Below, one piece after another: positions 1-13,100 of a DNA stretch of 64,000 nucleotides. The notes below the pieces were generated by a model. The model was given only the letters and a program-made list of their open reading frames with translations, had not been told where the DNA came from and did not search any database. The stretch comes from Procambarus clarkii (taxonomy: Eukaryota > Arthropoda > Malacostraca > Decapoda > Cambaridae), in the NCBI RefSeq assembly GCF_040958095.1, contig NC_091195.1, positions 27,479,586 to 27,543,585 on the forward strand, in the 5' to 3' direction. Both the position numbers and the translations under genes were made by a program. Every line of letters starts with the position of its first letter. Within the stretch, counting starts at the first letter, position 1.

Positions 1-87
1 ACCTCTAGGCAACGTTCTCCCTTACAGAAGGGTTGCATACTTGGCTTGTCAATTAATTGATCACAAATTAAGCTCATATCGGATAAT

Positions 88-305
88 GTTGACCAGACCA
101 CACACTAGAAATTGAAGGGATGACGACGTTTCGGTCCGTCCTGGACCATTCTCAAGTCGATTGTTATTCGGTTGTCGAATAATCGAATAACCAAGTCGAC
201 AATCGACTTGAGAATGGTCCAGGACGGACCAAAACGTCGTCGTCCCTTCAATTTCTAGTGTGTGGTCTGGTCAACATACTTCAGCCACGTTATTGTGACT
301 CATCG
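88..305. repeat. PAL1 palindromic repeat, copy 1
   Basis: Two arms of about 75 bp (88-165 and 203-275) are near-perfect reverse complements. Each carries GTTGACCAGACCACACACTA at its outer end and the core GGTCCAGGACGGACC. The short loop is itself partly inverted. A single-stranded tail (276-305) ends near a GTGACTCATCG motif. Other copies lie at 28435, 46570, 50236 and 62826. At 46570 the element is flanked by a 15-bp target duplication, so it behaves as a mobile element. No coding capacity is seen. Bases 1-87 and 306-511 show nothing recognisable. Confidence 0.8.
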
Positions 306-511
306 CCTTCATATCGGATAACTTCCCATGACATCTGTCTTCATATTAAAGGCACCACACTTTTGGTCCTGTCGACTAGTGTCAACACTTGATGCTTTAA
401 CAAAATAAAAAGCATCACAGTATCGACACTTCCTCAGACTGGCGATCTCTGAGCCTTGTTAGTTCGGTGGGTTGGGCGAGTTCATAGACTTATGACCGAG
501 CATCAAGATCA

Positions 512-771
512 GGGGCCAGATTCACGAAGCAGTTACGCAAGTACTTTCGAACGTGGACATCTTTCTTCAATCTTTAACGGCTTTGATTACATTTATTAAT
601 CAGTTTACAAGCATGAAAACTTCCTAATCAACTGTTGTTATTGTTATAAACAGCCTCCTGGTGCTTTGGAGCTCATTAACCGTTTAATAATTGTAACCAA
701 AACCACCAAAGATTGAGAAAAGATGTACAGGTTCGTAAGTGCTTGCATAACTGCTTCGTGAATCTGGCCCC
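512..771. mobile_element. MITE-G palindromic element, copy 1
   Basis: A 260-bp element starting GGGGCCAGATTCACGAAGC and ending with its reverse complement. The whole sequence folds as one long imperfect hairpin. There is no ORF of substance, so it is a non-autonomous MITE-like or foldback element. At least nine further copies occur in this window (8541, 25723, 27370, 29697, two at 36393-36912, and two or more at 47045-47543). I could not define a target-site duplication. Confidence 0.85.
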
Positions 772-942
772 TGATGTACACACACTCGCTCTTGTACACT
801 GTTCCTGCCCTTCATGTTGGATTAGTGCCTCCACACACCCCTCAAAACCAACATTATCAATACATCACTACCATAGTATGACACTTCAAATATTACCTAA
901 CCACCACCTACGTGTAGTTGAGCCAGAGAAGACGAGACTCAC

Positions 943-1121
943 CAGTAATTCTACTATACTAGGAACTTTCCTTCTGAAGTACTCGTCGAGCTGCTTTCTC
1001 CGATTTAATCCTAATCGTAACTGTCTGGAATGAAGTTCTTCAGGAAGTGCTATAAGGACTTCCAGTAAAGGAACCAAGTTAGGGGTGCTGGACCTTGGTC
1101 CAAGTTGAGTAATTAAATCTC
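943..1121 (-). CDS. TNPO3: TNPO3 exon 4
   Basis: 179 nt encoding residues about 127-186, read from acceptor TTTTCAG/GA (just above 1121) to donor CTG/GTGAGT (942-937). It contains PEELHSRQLRLGLNRR, a strongly conserved transportin-3 segment, then EYFRRKVPSIVELL. It enters in phase 1 and leaves in phase 0. Exon 5 is not found in 1-942, so it lies outside the window. Confidence 0.92.
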
Positions 1122-4100
1122 CTGAAAAGACAAAAATATCAATCACAAACTTGCTAGATCTAGAGCACAGTATATCAGTATAGTACAGTGTGTGATTGAG
1201 TGTACAAATCACACGAGTCCCAGTCAATATAAACAAATATATTGCCTGTAAGCTTAAAAGACGGATAAAATATCACTCAACATTTCAACTAAACATGAAA
1301 AGCGTGCAACCGTGTAAAGTCAATTTCATCAACAATTATAGTTAGAAACTGTTTAACAAGCCTTAATAATTTGTGCATTACCTTAAGTTCGGCAGATGTG
1401 GGTGGCTTGATTGTGCCGATATATGCTTAGTTAAGGGGGAAGTGGAGGGGAAGAATGTGGCAGAGGATTGGAAGAGCACTTGGTACAAGCCTGTGAGGGG
1501 TATTTTAGGGATCCTTAGGCAGGGAAGACTCCATAGGGGCCCTCTTAGGGATCTCTTATCTTGAGGTTATCTCGAGATGATTTCGGGGCTTTAGTGTCCC
1601 TGCGGCCCGGTCCTCGACCAGGCCTCCACCCCCAGGAAGCAGCCCGTGACAGCTGACTAACACCCAGGTACCTATTTTACTGCTAGGTAACAGGGGCATA
1701 GGGTGGTTATCTTGAGGTTATCTTGAGATGATTTCGGGGCTTTAGTGTCCCCGCGGCCCGGTCCTCGACCAGGCCTCCCCCCCCAGGAAGCAGCCCGTGA
1801 CAGCTGACTAACTCCCAGGTACCTATTTACTGCTAGGTAACAGGGGCATTCAGGGTGAAAGAAACTTTGCCCATTTGTTTCTGCCTCGTGCGGGAATCGA
1901 ACCCGCGCCACAGAATTACGAGCCCTGCGCGCTATCCACCAGGCTACGAGGCCCCTTTTAAAAGAGGGGTGAAAGGTTTCTTTCTAGGTGAAAGAAACTC
2001 TGCCCATTGTTTCTCGCCGGCGCCCGGGATCGAACCCAGGACCACAGGATCACAAGTCCAGCGTGCTGTCCGCTCGGCTGACCGGCTCCCATTAACTACC
2101 GGGATAGGGAGAGACTGTGGGGCTAATTGGGGGGAATAGTGGGGGTAATTGGGGGGATAGCGGGGGTACTCAAGGAAGAGAGCCCATGAGGGTATTGAGG
2201 GAGAACCTTAGAGGGACAGAGGGGAGCCAGTAGGTGGATGGGCGAGGCTGTGGGGTGGATGGGGAGGCTGTGGGGTGGATGGGGAGGCTGTGGGGAGGAT
2301 GGTGGGGATGGGGAGAGCACATGAGGGGATTGAAGAGCCCATGCATAGGATGGTGGGGATGGGGAGAGCACATGAGGGGACTGGAGAGCCCATGCATAGG
2401 ATGGTGGGGATGGGGAGAGCACATGAGGGGACTGGAGAGCCCATGCATAGGAAGGCTGGATGGTGGGGCGAACACACACATGCACGATAGGTTTTAGAAT
2501 GCTAGAAATTCTGAGCACTAATTTCCCTCCCTACTTTTTGTATCATCAGTAACTTTGCCAATTGTTTATATATGCGGTAAACAGAGGAACCAGGACAGAG
2601 CCTCGGAGCAATCCACTCCACAGTTGTTAGGAATATGGATGGTGGCCTTCAGGTGACATCCTATACAAAGGCTTCGTCACAGCCAATTATTAAAAAAAAT
2701 ATACATTTTGCTATAGGGTTACATATAAAAGGAAACAATGAACTCACCAATGGGATCTTCCCATGATGCCATGTGCAGCGCCAAGTCAGCCAAAGCCACG
2801 CAGAGTTGAGTAGCAATGCCCTGATACGTGTGCTCCGTAATGTGACTAAGGTGCTCCAACATTGAGGCACGGAGGGAGGCATGAGCCTCCACTGGCAACT
2901 CACCAAAATACAACTGCAAAGTTGAAAATAGTAATTAGTTACATTTATGAATGGAATCCTAAGAGGCTATTCTATATAACATACTACATGGGGGTTACCT
3001 CTAGTACCCGGGTACCCAGCAGTGCCCGGGTCTCTCTTCATTTACCTCTCCTCTCTCTCCTTTAAACCTTCCTGCTACCCTCACCTAACTTTGCACAGTG
3101 ACTGCTGAGGGGAAGGTGACCATCATGTGTGTGTATGTGTCCAGATAGTAATTGTTCCCATTAAAATGGGTGAACTTTATTCTCTCCCAGTAGGAAAAAC
3201 ATGCACCAGCAATGTTATTGGTGTTAATTCAATGCCAATAACAGCCAAGAAACAAGCTGGAAAACACTATAAACAATCAAACCCACATTTCAGACTTCAT
3301 AGGTTCTCACAATAGAAGCCGATCCTACTTAAGATGGGCTGGGGGGGGCGGGAGTTGCCCTCCAACCACCCCTATGATACTGGCCAGCCAATCATAAATC
3401 ACCTTACAAAGTTTATCAAGGCTAACCCCCTAGCTAGCATCTAGGCCCCAGCCTCTCAAACACTCTTATAGATTTAAATTATTTCCAACTTAAAACCACT
3501 CGATTGTTCGCAAAAGCAAAAAACCGAGTCAAATGGGATCAATCGACAAACATTGGGGAATACTAAACCTACTCGAGCTGCATCAACCACAGGAAGTATG
3601 GGACCACCAGCACCTCACAGGTATTGAAACTGACTCACCCTGATTGATCCCCGTGAATGACGGCAACACCCACAACACACAACATAACACAATAACACCC
3701 ACAACACACAACATAACACAATAACACCCACAACACACAACATAACACAATAACACCCACAACACACAACATAACACAATAACACCCACAACACACAACA
3801 TAACACAATAACACCCACAACACACAACATAACACAATAACACCCACAACACACAACATAACACAATAACACCCACAACACACAACATAACACAATAACA
3901 CCCACAACACACAACATAACACAATAACACCCACAACACACAACATAACACAATAACACCCACAACACACAACATAACACAATAACACCTACAACACACA
4001 ACATAACACAATAACACCCACAACACACAACATAACACAATAACACCTACAACACACAACATAACACAATAACACCCACAACACACAACACAATAACACC

Positions 4101-7100
4101 TACAACACACAACATAACACAATAACACCCACAACACACAACATAACACAATAACACCTACAACACACAACATAACACAATAACACCCACAACACACAAC
4201 ACAATAACACCTACAACACACAACATAACACAATAACACCCACAACACACAACACAATAACACCTACAACACACAACATAACACAATAACACCTACAACA
4301 CACAACATAACACAATAACACCTACAACACACAACATAACACAATAACACCCACAACACACAACATAACACAATAACACCCACAACACACAACATAACAC
4401 AATAACACCCACAACACACAACATAACACAATAACACCCACAACACACAACATAACACAATAACACCTACAACACACAACACAATAACACCCACAACACA
4501 CAACATAACACAATAACACCCACAACACACAACACAATAACACCTACAACACACAACATAACACAATAACACCCACAACACACAACACAATAACACCCAC
4601 AACACACAACATAACACAATAACACCCACAACACATAACACAATAACACCCACAACACACAACATAACACAATAACACCCACAACACACAACATAACACA
4701 ATAACACCCACAACACACAACATAACACAATAACACCTACAACACACAACATAACACAATAACACCCACAACACACAACATAACACAATAACACCCACAA
4801 CACACAACATAACACAATAACACCCACAACACACAACATAACACAATAACACCCACAACACACAACATAACACAATAACACCCACAACACACAACATAAC
4901 ACAATAACACCCACAACACACAACATAACACAATAACACCTACAACACACAACATAACACAATAACACCCACAACACACAACATAACACAATAACACCTA
5001 CAACACACAACATAACACAATAACACCCACAACACACAACATAACACAATAACACCCACAACACACAACATAACACAATAACACCTACAACACACAACAT
5101 AACACAATAACACCCACAACACACAACATAACACAATAACACCCACAACACACAACATAACACAATAACACCCACAACACACAACATAACACAATAACAC
5201 CCACAACACACAACATAACACAATAACACCCACAACACACAACATAACACAATAACACCCACAACACACAACATAACACAATAACACCTACAACACACAA
5301 CATAACACAATAACACCCACAACACACAACAAAATAACACCCACAACACACAACATAACACAATAACACCCACAACACACAACATAACACAATAACACCC
5401 ACAACACACAACATAACACAATAACACCCACAACACACAACATAACACAATAACACCCACAACACACAACATAACACAATAACACCCACAACACACAACA
5501 TAACACAATAACACCCACAACACACAACACAATAACACCCACAACACACAACATAACACAATAACACCCACAACACACAACACAATAACACCTACAACAC
5601 ACAACATAACACAATAACACCCACAACACACAACATAACACAATAACACCCACAACACACAACATAACACAATAACACCCACAACACACAACATAACACA
5701 ATAACACCCACAACACACAACATAACACAATAACACCTACAACACACAACATAACACAATAACACCCACAACACACAACACAATAACACCCACAACACAC
5801 AACATAACACAATAACACCCACAACACACAACATAACACAATAACACCCACAACACACAACATAACACAATAACACCCACAACACACAACATAACACAAT
5901 AACACCTACAACACACAACATAACACAATAACACCCACAACACACAACACAATAACACCCACAACACACAACATAACACAATAACACCCACAACACACAA
6001 CATAACACAATAACACCCACAACACACAACATAACACAATAACACCCACAACACACAACATAACACAATAACACCCACAACACACAACATAACACAATAA
6101 CACCCACAACACACAACATAACACAATAACACCCACAACACACAACATAACACAATAACACCCACAACACACAACATAACACAATAACACCCACAACACA
6201 CAACATAACACAATAACACCCACAACACACAACATAACACAATAACACCTACAACACACAACATAACACAATAACACCCACAACACACAACACAATAACA
6301 CCTACAACACACAACATAACACAATAACACCCACAACACACAACATAACACAATAACACCCACAACACACAACATAACACAATAACACCCACAACACACA
6401 ACATAACACAATAACACCCACAACACACAACATAACACAATAACACCTACAACACACAACATAACACAATAACACCCACAACACACAACATAACACAATA
6501 ACACCCACAACACACAACACAATAACACCTACAACACACAACATAACACAATAACACCCACAACACACAACACAATAACACCTACAACACACAACATAAC
6601 ACAATAACACCCACAACACACAACATAACACAATAACACCCACAACACACAACATAACACAATAACACCCACAACACACAACACAATAACACCTACAACA
6701 CACAACATAACACAATAACACCTACAACACACAACATAACACAATAACACCCACAACACACAACACAATAACACCTACAACACACAACATAACACAATAA
6801 CACCCACAACACACAACACAATAACACCTACAACACACAACATAACACAATAACACCTACAACACACAACATAACACAATAACACCCACAACACACAACA
6901 CAATAACACCTACAACACACAACATAACACAATAACACCCACAACACACAACATAACACAATAACACCCACAACACACAACACAATAACACCCACAACAC
7001 ACAACATAACACAATAACACCTACAACACACAACATAACACAATAACACCCACAACACACAACACAATAACACCTACAACACACAACACAATAACACCCA

Positions 7101-10100
7101 CAACATAACACAATAACACCCACAACACACAACATAACACAATAACACCCACAACACACAACATAACACAATAACACCCACAACACACAACATAACACAA
7201 TAACACCCACAACACACAACATAACACAATAACACCCACAACACACAACATAACACAATAACACCCACAACACACAACATAACACAATAACACCCACAAC
7301 ACACAACATAACACAATAACACCCACAACACACAACATAACACAATAACACCCACAACACACAACATAACACAATAACACCCACAACACACAACATAACA
7401 CAATAACACCCACAACACACAACATAACACAATAACACCCACAACACACAACATAACACAATAACACCCACAACACACAACATAACACAATAACACCCAC
7501 AACACACAACATAACACAATAACACCCACAACACACAACACAATAACACCCACAACACACAACATAACACAATAACACCCACAACACACAACACAATAAC
7601 ACCCACAACACACAACATAACACAATAACACCTACAACACACAACATAACACAATAACACCCACAACACACAACACAATAACACCTACAACACACAACAC
7701 AATAACACCCACAACACACAACATAACACAATAACACCCACAACACACAACACAATAACACCTACAACACACAACATAACACAATAACACCTACAACACA
7801 CAACATAACACAATAACACCCACAACACACAACACAATAACACCTACAACACACAACATAACACAATAACACCTACAACACACAACATAACACAATAACA
7901 CCCACAACACACAACATAACACAATAACACCTACAACACACAACATAACACAATAACACCCACAACACACAACATAACACAATAACACCCACAACACACA
8001 ACATAACACAATAACACCCACAACACACAACACAATAACACCTACAACACACAACATAACACAATAACACCTACAACACACAACATAACACAATAACACC
8101 CACAACACATAACACAATAACACCTACAACACACAACATAACACAATAACACCTACAACACACAACATAACACAATAACACCTACAACACACAACATAAC
8201 ACAATCACAAAAAAAAGTGTCATGCTCCAACAGCAAAGACATGTAGGGATATTTTTTTTTTTTTTTTTTTTTTTTTTAGATATCTATACAAGAGTTGTTA
8301 CATGGTTGTAGAGCCACTAGTACGCGTAGCGTTTTGGGCAGGTCCCTGGAATACGATCCCCGCCGCGAAGAATCCTTGTTACAACCAAGTACACATTTTA
8401 CTGTTGCGTTAAACAGAGGCTACAGTTAAGGATTTGCGCCCAGTAAATCCTCCCCGGCCAGGATACGAACCCACGACAAAGCGCTCGACAAAATCAACAA
8501 ACGAAATAGCTCAAAACAAAATAGTACTGCCTAAAGCCAGGTGCTAGATTCACAAAGCAGTTATGCCAGCACTTACGAACCTGCCCATTTTTTCTCAATC
8601 TTTGGCGGCTTTGTTTACAATTATTAAACAGTTAATGAGCTCCGAAGCACCAGGAGGCTGTTTATGACAATAACAACAGTTGATTGGCAAGTTTTCATGC
8701 TTGTAAACTGTTTAATGTAACCAAAGCCGTCAAAGATCGAGGAAAGATGTACACGTTCGTAAATGTTTGCGTAACTGCTTCGTGAATCTGGCCCCTGGCT
8801 AAGATAGAGAGATGAAATACAAGCGCTCACAATTCCAGAAAAAACTGTGAAAAAGAAGCTGCAAAAGGAGATAAAGTGCCAGATGAAGGCACATGGAAGA
8901 CAGTAAACATGGTATATAGTAATGGACGTGCTCCAGTTCCCCCAAAGCAAAACACGACCCAGTCATCTTCCTGCCACCCATCACACACTTTACACTTCTC
9001 CATACAATGGACAAAAGAAAACAAAAAGACAAAACAGTACTAAAAAAAAAAACACACACACACACACAGACACACACGAGGAATGATGAAGGCAAGTGAA
9101 GGGACTTAATAACAGGAGCAAATAACTGACTTCTCGAGACTTAAAATAAATGAGAAAGTTTTGACAATTGCCATCTTCTCGAGGTTATCTCGAGATGATT
9201 TCGGGGCTTAGCGTCCGCACGGCCCGGCCCTCGACCAGGGCTCCTTTTTGTTACACATCCCCAGGAAGCAGCCCATAGCAGCTGTCTAACTCCCAGGTAC
9301 CTATTTATTGCTAGGTGAACAAGGGCATCAGGGAGAAAGAAACTGCCCATTTGTTTCCACCTCCACCCTGGATCGAACCCAGAACCTCAGGACTATGAAT
9401 CCCGAGTGCTGTCCACTCAGCTGTCAGGCCCCTATTGTTCTAAGTTTTACTAATATCACTGCAACTGGAAGAACACTTCGGAGAGCTAGAGATGTAGCAG
9501 TAAATAGACTGAAATGTTTGTAAGCAGAGATCTCACATGAAACAAGATGGTACAAAATAAAGTACTAAATGATAGCTGGAATGAGTTATTTTATTATTAT
9601 TTTTTATTTTATACACAAAGTGAGGAGGGTGAGGAAGCCTGTGAAGTGGTCGAGACAAATAGCCACACCCAAGTAGCAGCAGGTGTTGCTGGGTCTAAAT
9701 GTGATCAAAACACGGATCTTCTTCCTGAGATGATTTCGGGGCTTTAGTGTCCCCGCGGCCCGGTCCTCGACCAGGCCTCCACCCCCAGGAAGCAGCCCGT
9801 GACAGCTGACTAACACCCAGGTACCTATTTTACTGCTAGGTAACAGGGGCATAGGGTGAAAGAAACTCTGCCCATTTGTTTCTCCCCGGCGCCCGGGATC
9901 AAACCCGGGACCACAGGATCACAAGTCCAGAGTGCTGTCCGCTCGGCCGACCGGCTCACCATACCTAAGTATTGTACCTAGAACGTGTCACTGTTTAACA
10001 TTATGTTATTTTTTGTTGCCTAATTAACACTTTCGCGCTCTCGGCGCTCAAAAAAAAACAATACCCCAGATGCTTTCGGCACTTCGCGCGCCTACGCGGT

Positions 10101-13100
10101 AAGACCGAAAAGTGTACACTCTTTTGACTGTCCTGACAATAATTGAAGGCGCACGTATTTAAATTTGGTATCACTGTGTTCGCAATGAAATTGTCTATAA
10201 GAGCATACCTATAAAATGCCGCCCAAGCATAAGGAGTATCAACACCAAATAAAAAACTATGCAGATCACTCGCCGAGAGCGCCAAACAGCAACAAAATGT
10301 TTCCACTCTCTTAATGGTTGCGAAGCCTACAGTTGTCCTACATCGCTAATTTTGGTATCATTGGAATCGCAATAAAATTCTCTACACGGACATATGCATA
10401 CAAATGTTTAATATAGGTAATTGCCCACCCGCAAGAGTGTGTGAAGTGGAGAGTAGTTAGCCGCGAGCGCACTGGCGAAAACACAGGGGGGAAATCATGC
10501 TTGGAAAGTTTATACGTTTCCTGACCCTACTTTTCTATGTACGTATTTCTTTTTTATACCAATGTGTTCGCAATAAAATTTTCTATAAGATGAACTGTAT
10601 AACATTTGTACAAAGCATGTGTAAGAGAAGCGCCAAATATAGAACCACGTCGCTCAGTATGCGTTCGCGGCAGAAACGAACGCATTGTTTTCGTTCGTTT
10701 GATGTTTGTCATGTTTATACTTGTTGAAACATTTTATAATTTGTATGACAGTGATCGCAGTAAAATTCCCTACACAGACATATACATAACACATACAAAT
10801 ATTTCCCACGTGTTGGATATATCAACGGCTAAAGGGAACCCACTGCCACACGCTCGCCACACCCCCAAACATACTTTGTGTATTTTTTTTTTACTCATAG
10901 AAGTTTATGTGATATAATATTCATTCTGGTACCAAAACATTCGCAAATAAATTCCCTACAAAACAAAAGTATCCCCATCCATTTCGGTTAAAAAATGGAA
11001 TTTATAGAAATATTTTTTCGTTGGACGAGAAAACTCGGCTGTTATGCGGAATCGTAAGAGAAAACGGCGACGAGTTATCTCTAATCTAAAGCGCGAAAGT
11101 GTTAAAGACTAACATCAGCTTGTAATTTTTCAGTGTCTTCTACAGAAAAAAAAATCATGTAGATTTTTGTATCATCAGCAAAGGATGATATAAAGCCATC
11201 TGTGTCCCTGATGAGAAGATGGTAAGGCTGTCAGAAACTTCAGAACGCCCACAACCAGGGCCAAAGGCTTGGGAGCAGCACCGGCCATGCAAAACGGTAC
11301 CCCAGAAACCTGACCACAAAGGCAGGAAGTAGCTCAAGGAAAAGCCCAAAGACATTGGAACCAAACAGAACTATCAGTGCACAAAGCCACTATGGCATAG
11401 ACATATGTCTCAACTGTGAAACCAAACCTTCACAACCCAGGACAGAGAAGGCCAGAGCCTAACTGGGACACAAAACCAGTGAGGTGGCCACCAAGTGGCA
11501 ACCTCCCTTCCAGGGTATGATCAGGAAGCACCACAACCTACCAACCCAGAGGATAGCAACATCTAGCCAGGACACTATGTAACACCGTAAACATGTTTGC
11601 TTTAGTTTTATTTAATCATACATAGAGATATACGAGTCACAGACAAGTATTTGAGAGGCGCCAGTTTGTTGGCCTCAAACTCACACCTCTAAGCGTTAAT
11701 GACCCCAAGTGACCTGAGGTCAGATCATGCAAATTTCACCTTGCTTCTGCTAATCTGATAATTGGCCTTCAAACATGCCGACATTTAAGGAGTGGCTTGG
11801 TAGAGTGCCTGAGGCTATCTACTTGTGGGCGGAGTTAGCTACTAGGTTCCCCAATATATACTCGGAGAGCAGAACATAGAGGATAAGAAGAGGAGACCAG
11901 ACAAAAGAGCAGAGCAGAGGCGAGCCGTCGAAATAGGCTGTCGCCGGATGGGGGGTGACGCTGCCTGACAACTGCAGACTCCCCCCCCCCCTCTCTATCC
12001 AGCTATAGGCAGACACTTGGTGAGTTGAACATTAACCCTCAAAGTGCGCATCACTTCATATGAAGTGTAAATCGTTTTACCAGTCAACTGCGCTTCACTT
12101 CATATGAAGTGTATGGGTACCGCGCACGATTTGAATGGCCCGCAGTGTAGCTGGGGGTCCCATACGCTGCCCAGGGGCTCTAGTAAACAGCGGCCATTTT
12201 GAAAAAAAATCCAGCTCACGATTCGATGGCATGGGAGGCCTCAGTTTAGCGAGAGTCACCATGGCGAGCGCACGGTCAAACGCCTCACGGGCACGCACCA
12301 CTCAGTCCCTCACCCCAGAGCAAATAGCCCACGAATTATTCTCTGAAGGTGAAGAAAGTGTGTTTGACGATTCAGACAACAATGAGGATTATACACAGTT
12401 GTCGGGTGATAGCAGCAGCAGCAGTGAAAGTGAGAATGACCGCCATGCCATGGCGAGGCCTATTCGCTCTCCCATGCCTCCTCGCCCATTTTCTACCCCA
12501 ATTCTACCACGACCTCACAGTTCCTGTGGATATTTTCTGTTTGAGGGTGACGAGTCAGAGGGAGGTGACTCCTTTTCTGGGTTTAGTGACTCAGATCAAA
12601 GTTTTATTGAGCCTGTGGCTGGTACCAGTGGTGTAACTGGGCGAGAAATTGTCGCGTCAGCAGCATCTCGCCCGGCCAAGCGCCACCGCATGGCACCACA
12701 TGAGGGACCAAGACCCTCGTGTTCACGTGCACCCACCTCACGTGCACGTAGCCGCCGTGCTTCTCGCAGACGGTATTCAGCTCCTGGTCGCCGGTATGCA
12801 TCGCTTCCTCGCCGTCTTTCCTCTGCATCTCGCAGGACGCCTGGTGTACTTGAGTGGAGTGATGGTGACGATTTTATTCCTAATATTCCTCACTTTGACG
12901 ATAAAGATGTAGGGATTACAAACCTTTTCCCTAATCAAGGTGAGGACATGGCTGAGATGGAATATTTTACAGCATTCTATGATGAACCACTCATGGAATA
13001 CATTGTACACCAAACGAACCTGCATGCTGCTTACCTGATTGAGAGGGAAATCACAGAATTTTCACGACTGCAGCGTTGGAAAAATACCACAGTGGCGGAA

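Larger units (their letters stand above)
1122..2747. other. TNPO3 intron 3
   Basis: No gene is seen apart from the intron itself. 1122-1559 shows nothing recognisable. 1560-2090 is three SINE pieces, 2240-2460 is a minisatellite, and 2519-2640 is a decayed LINE reverse-transcriptase remnant. Confidence 0.8.

Noticed and set aside
3583..8123. Many cysteine-rich minus-strand frames up to 490 codons
   Set aside because: By-product of a 29-bp repeat lacking minus-strand stops.
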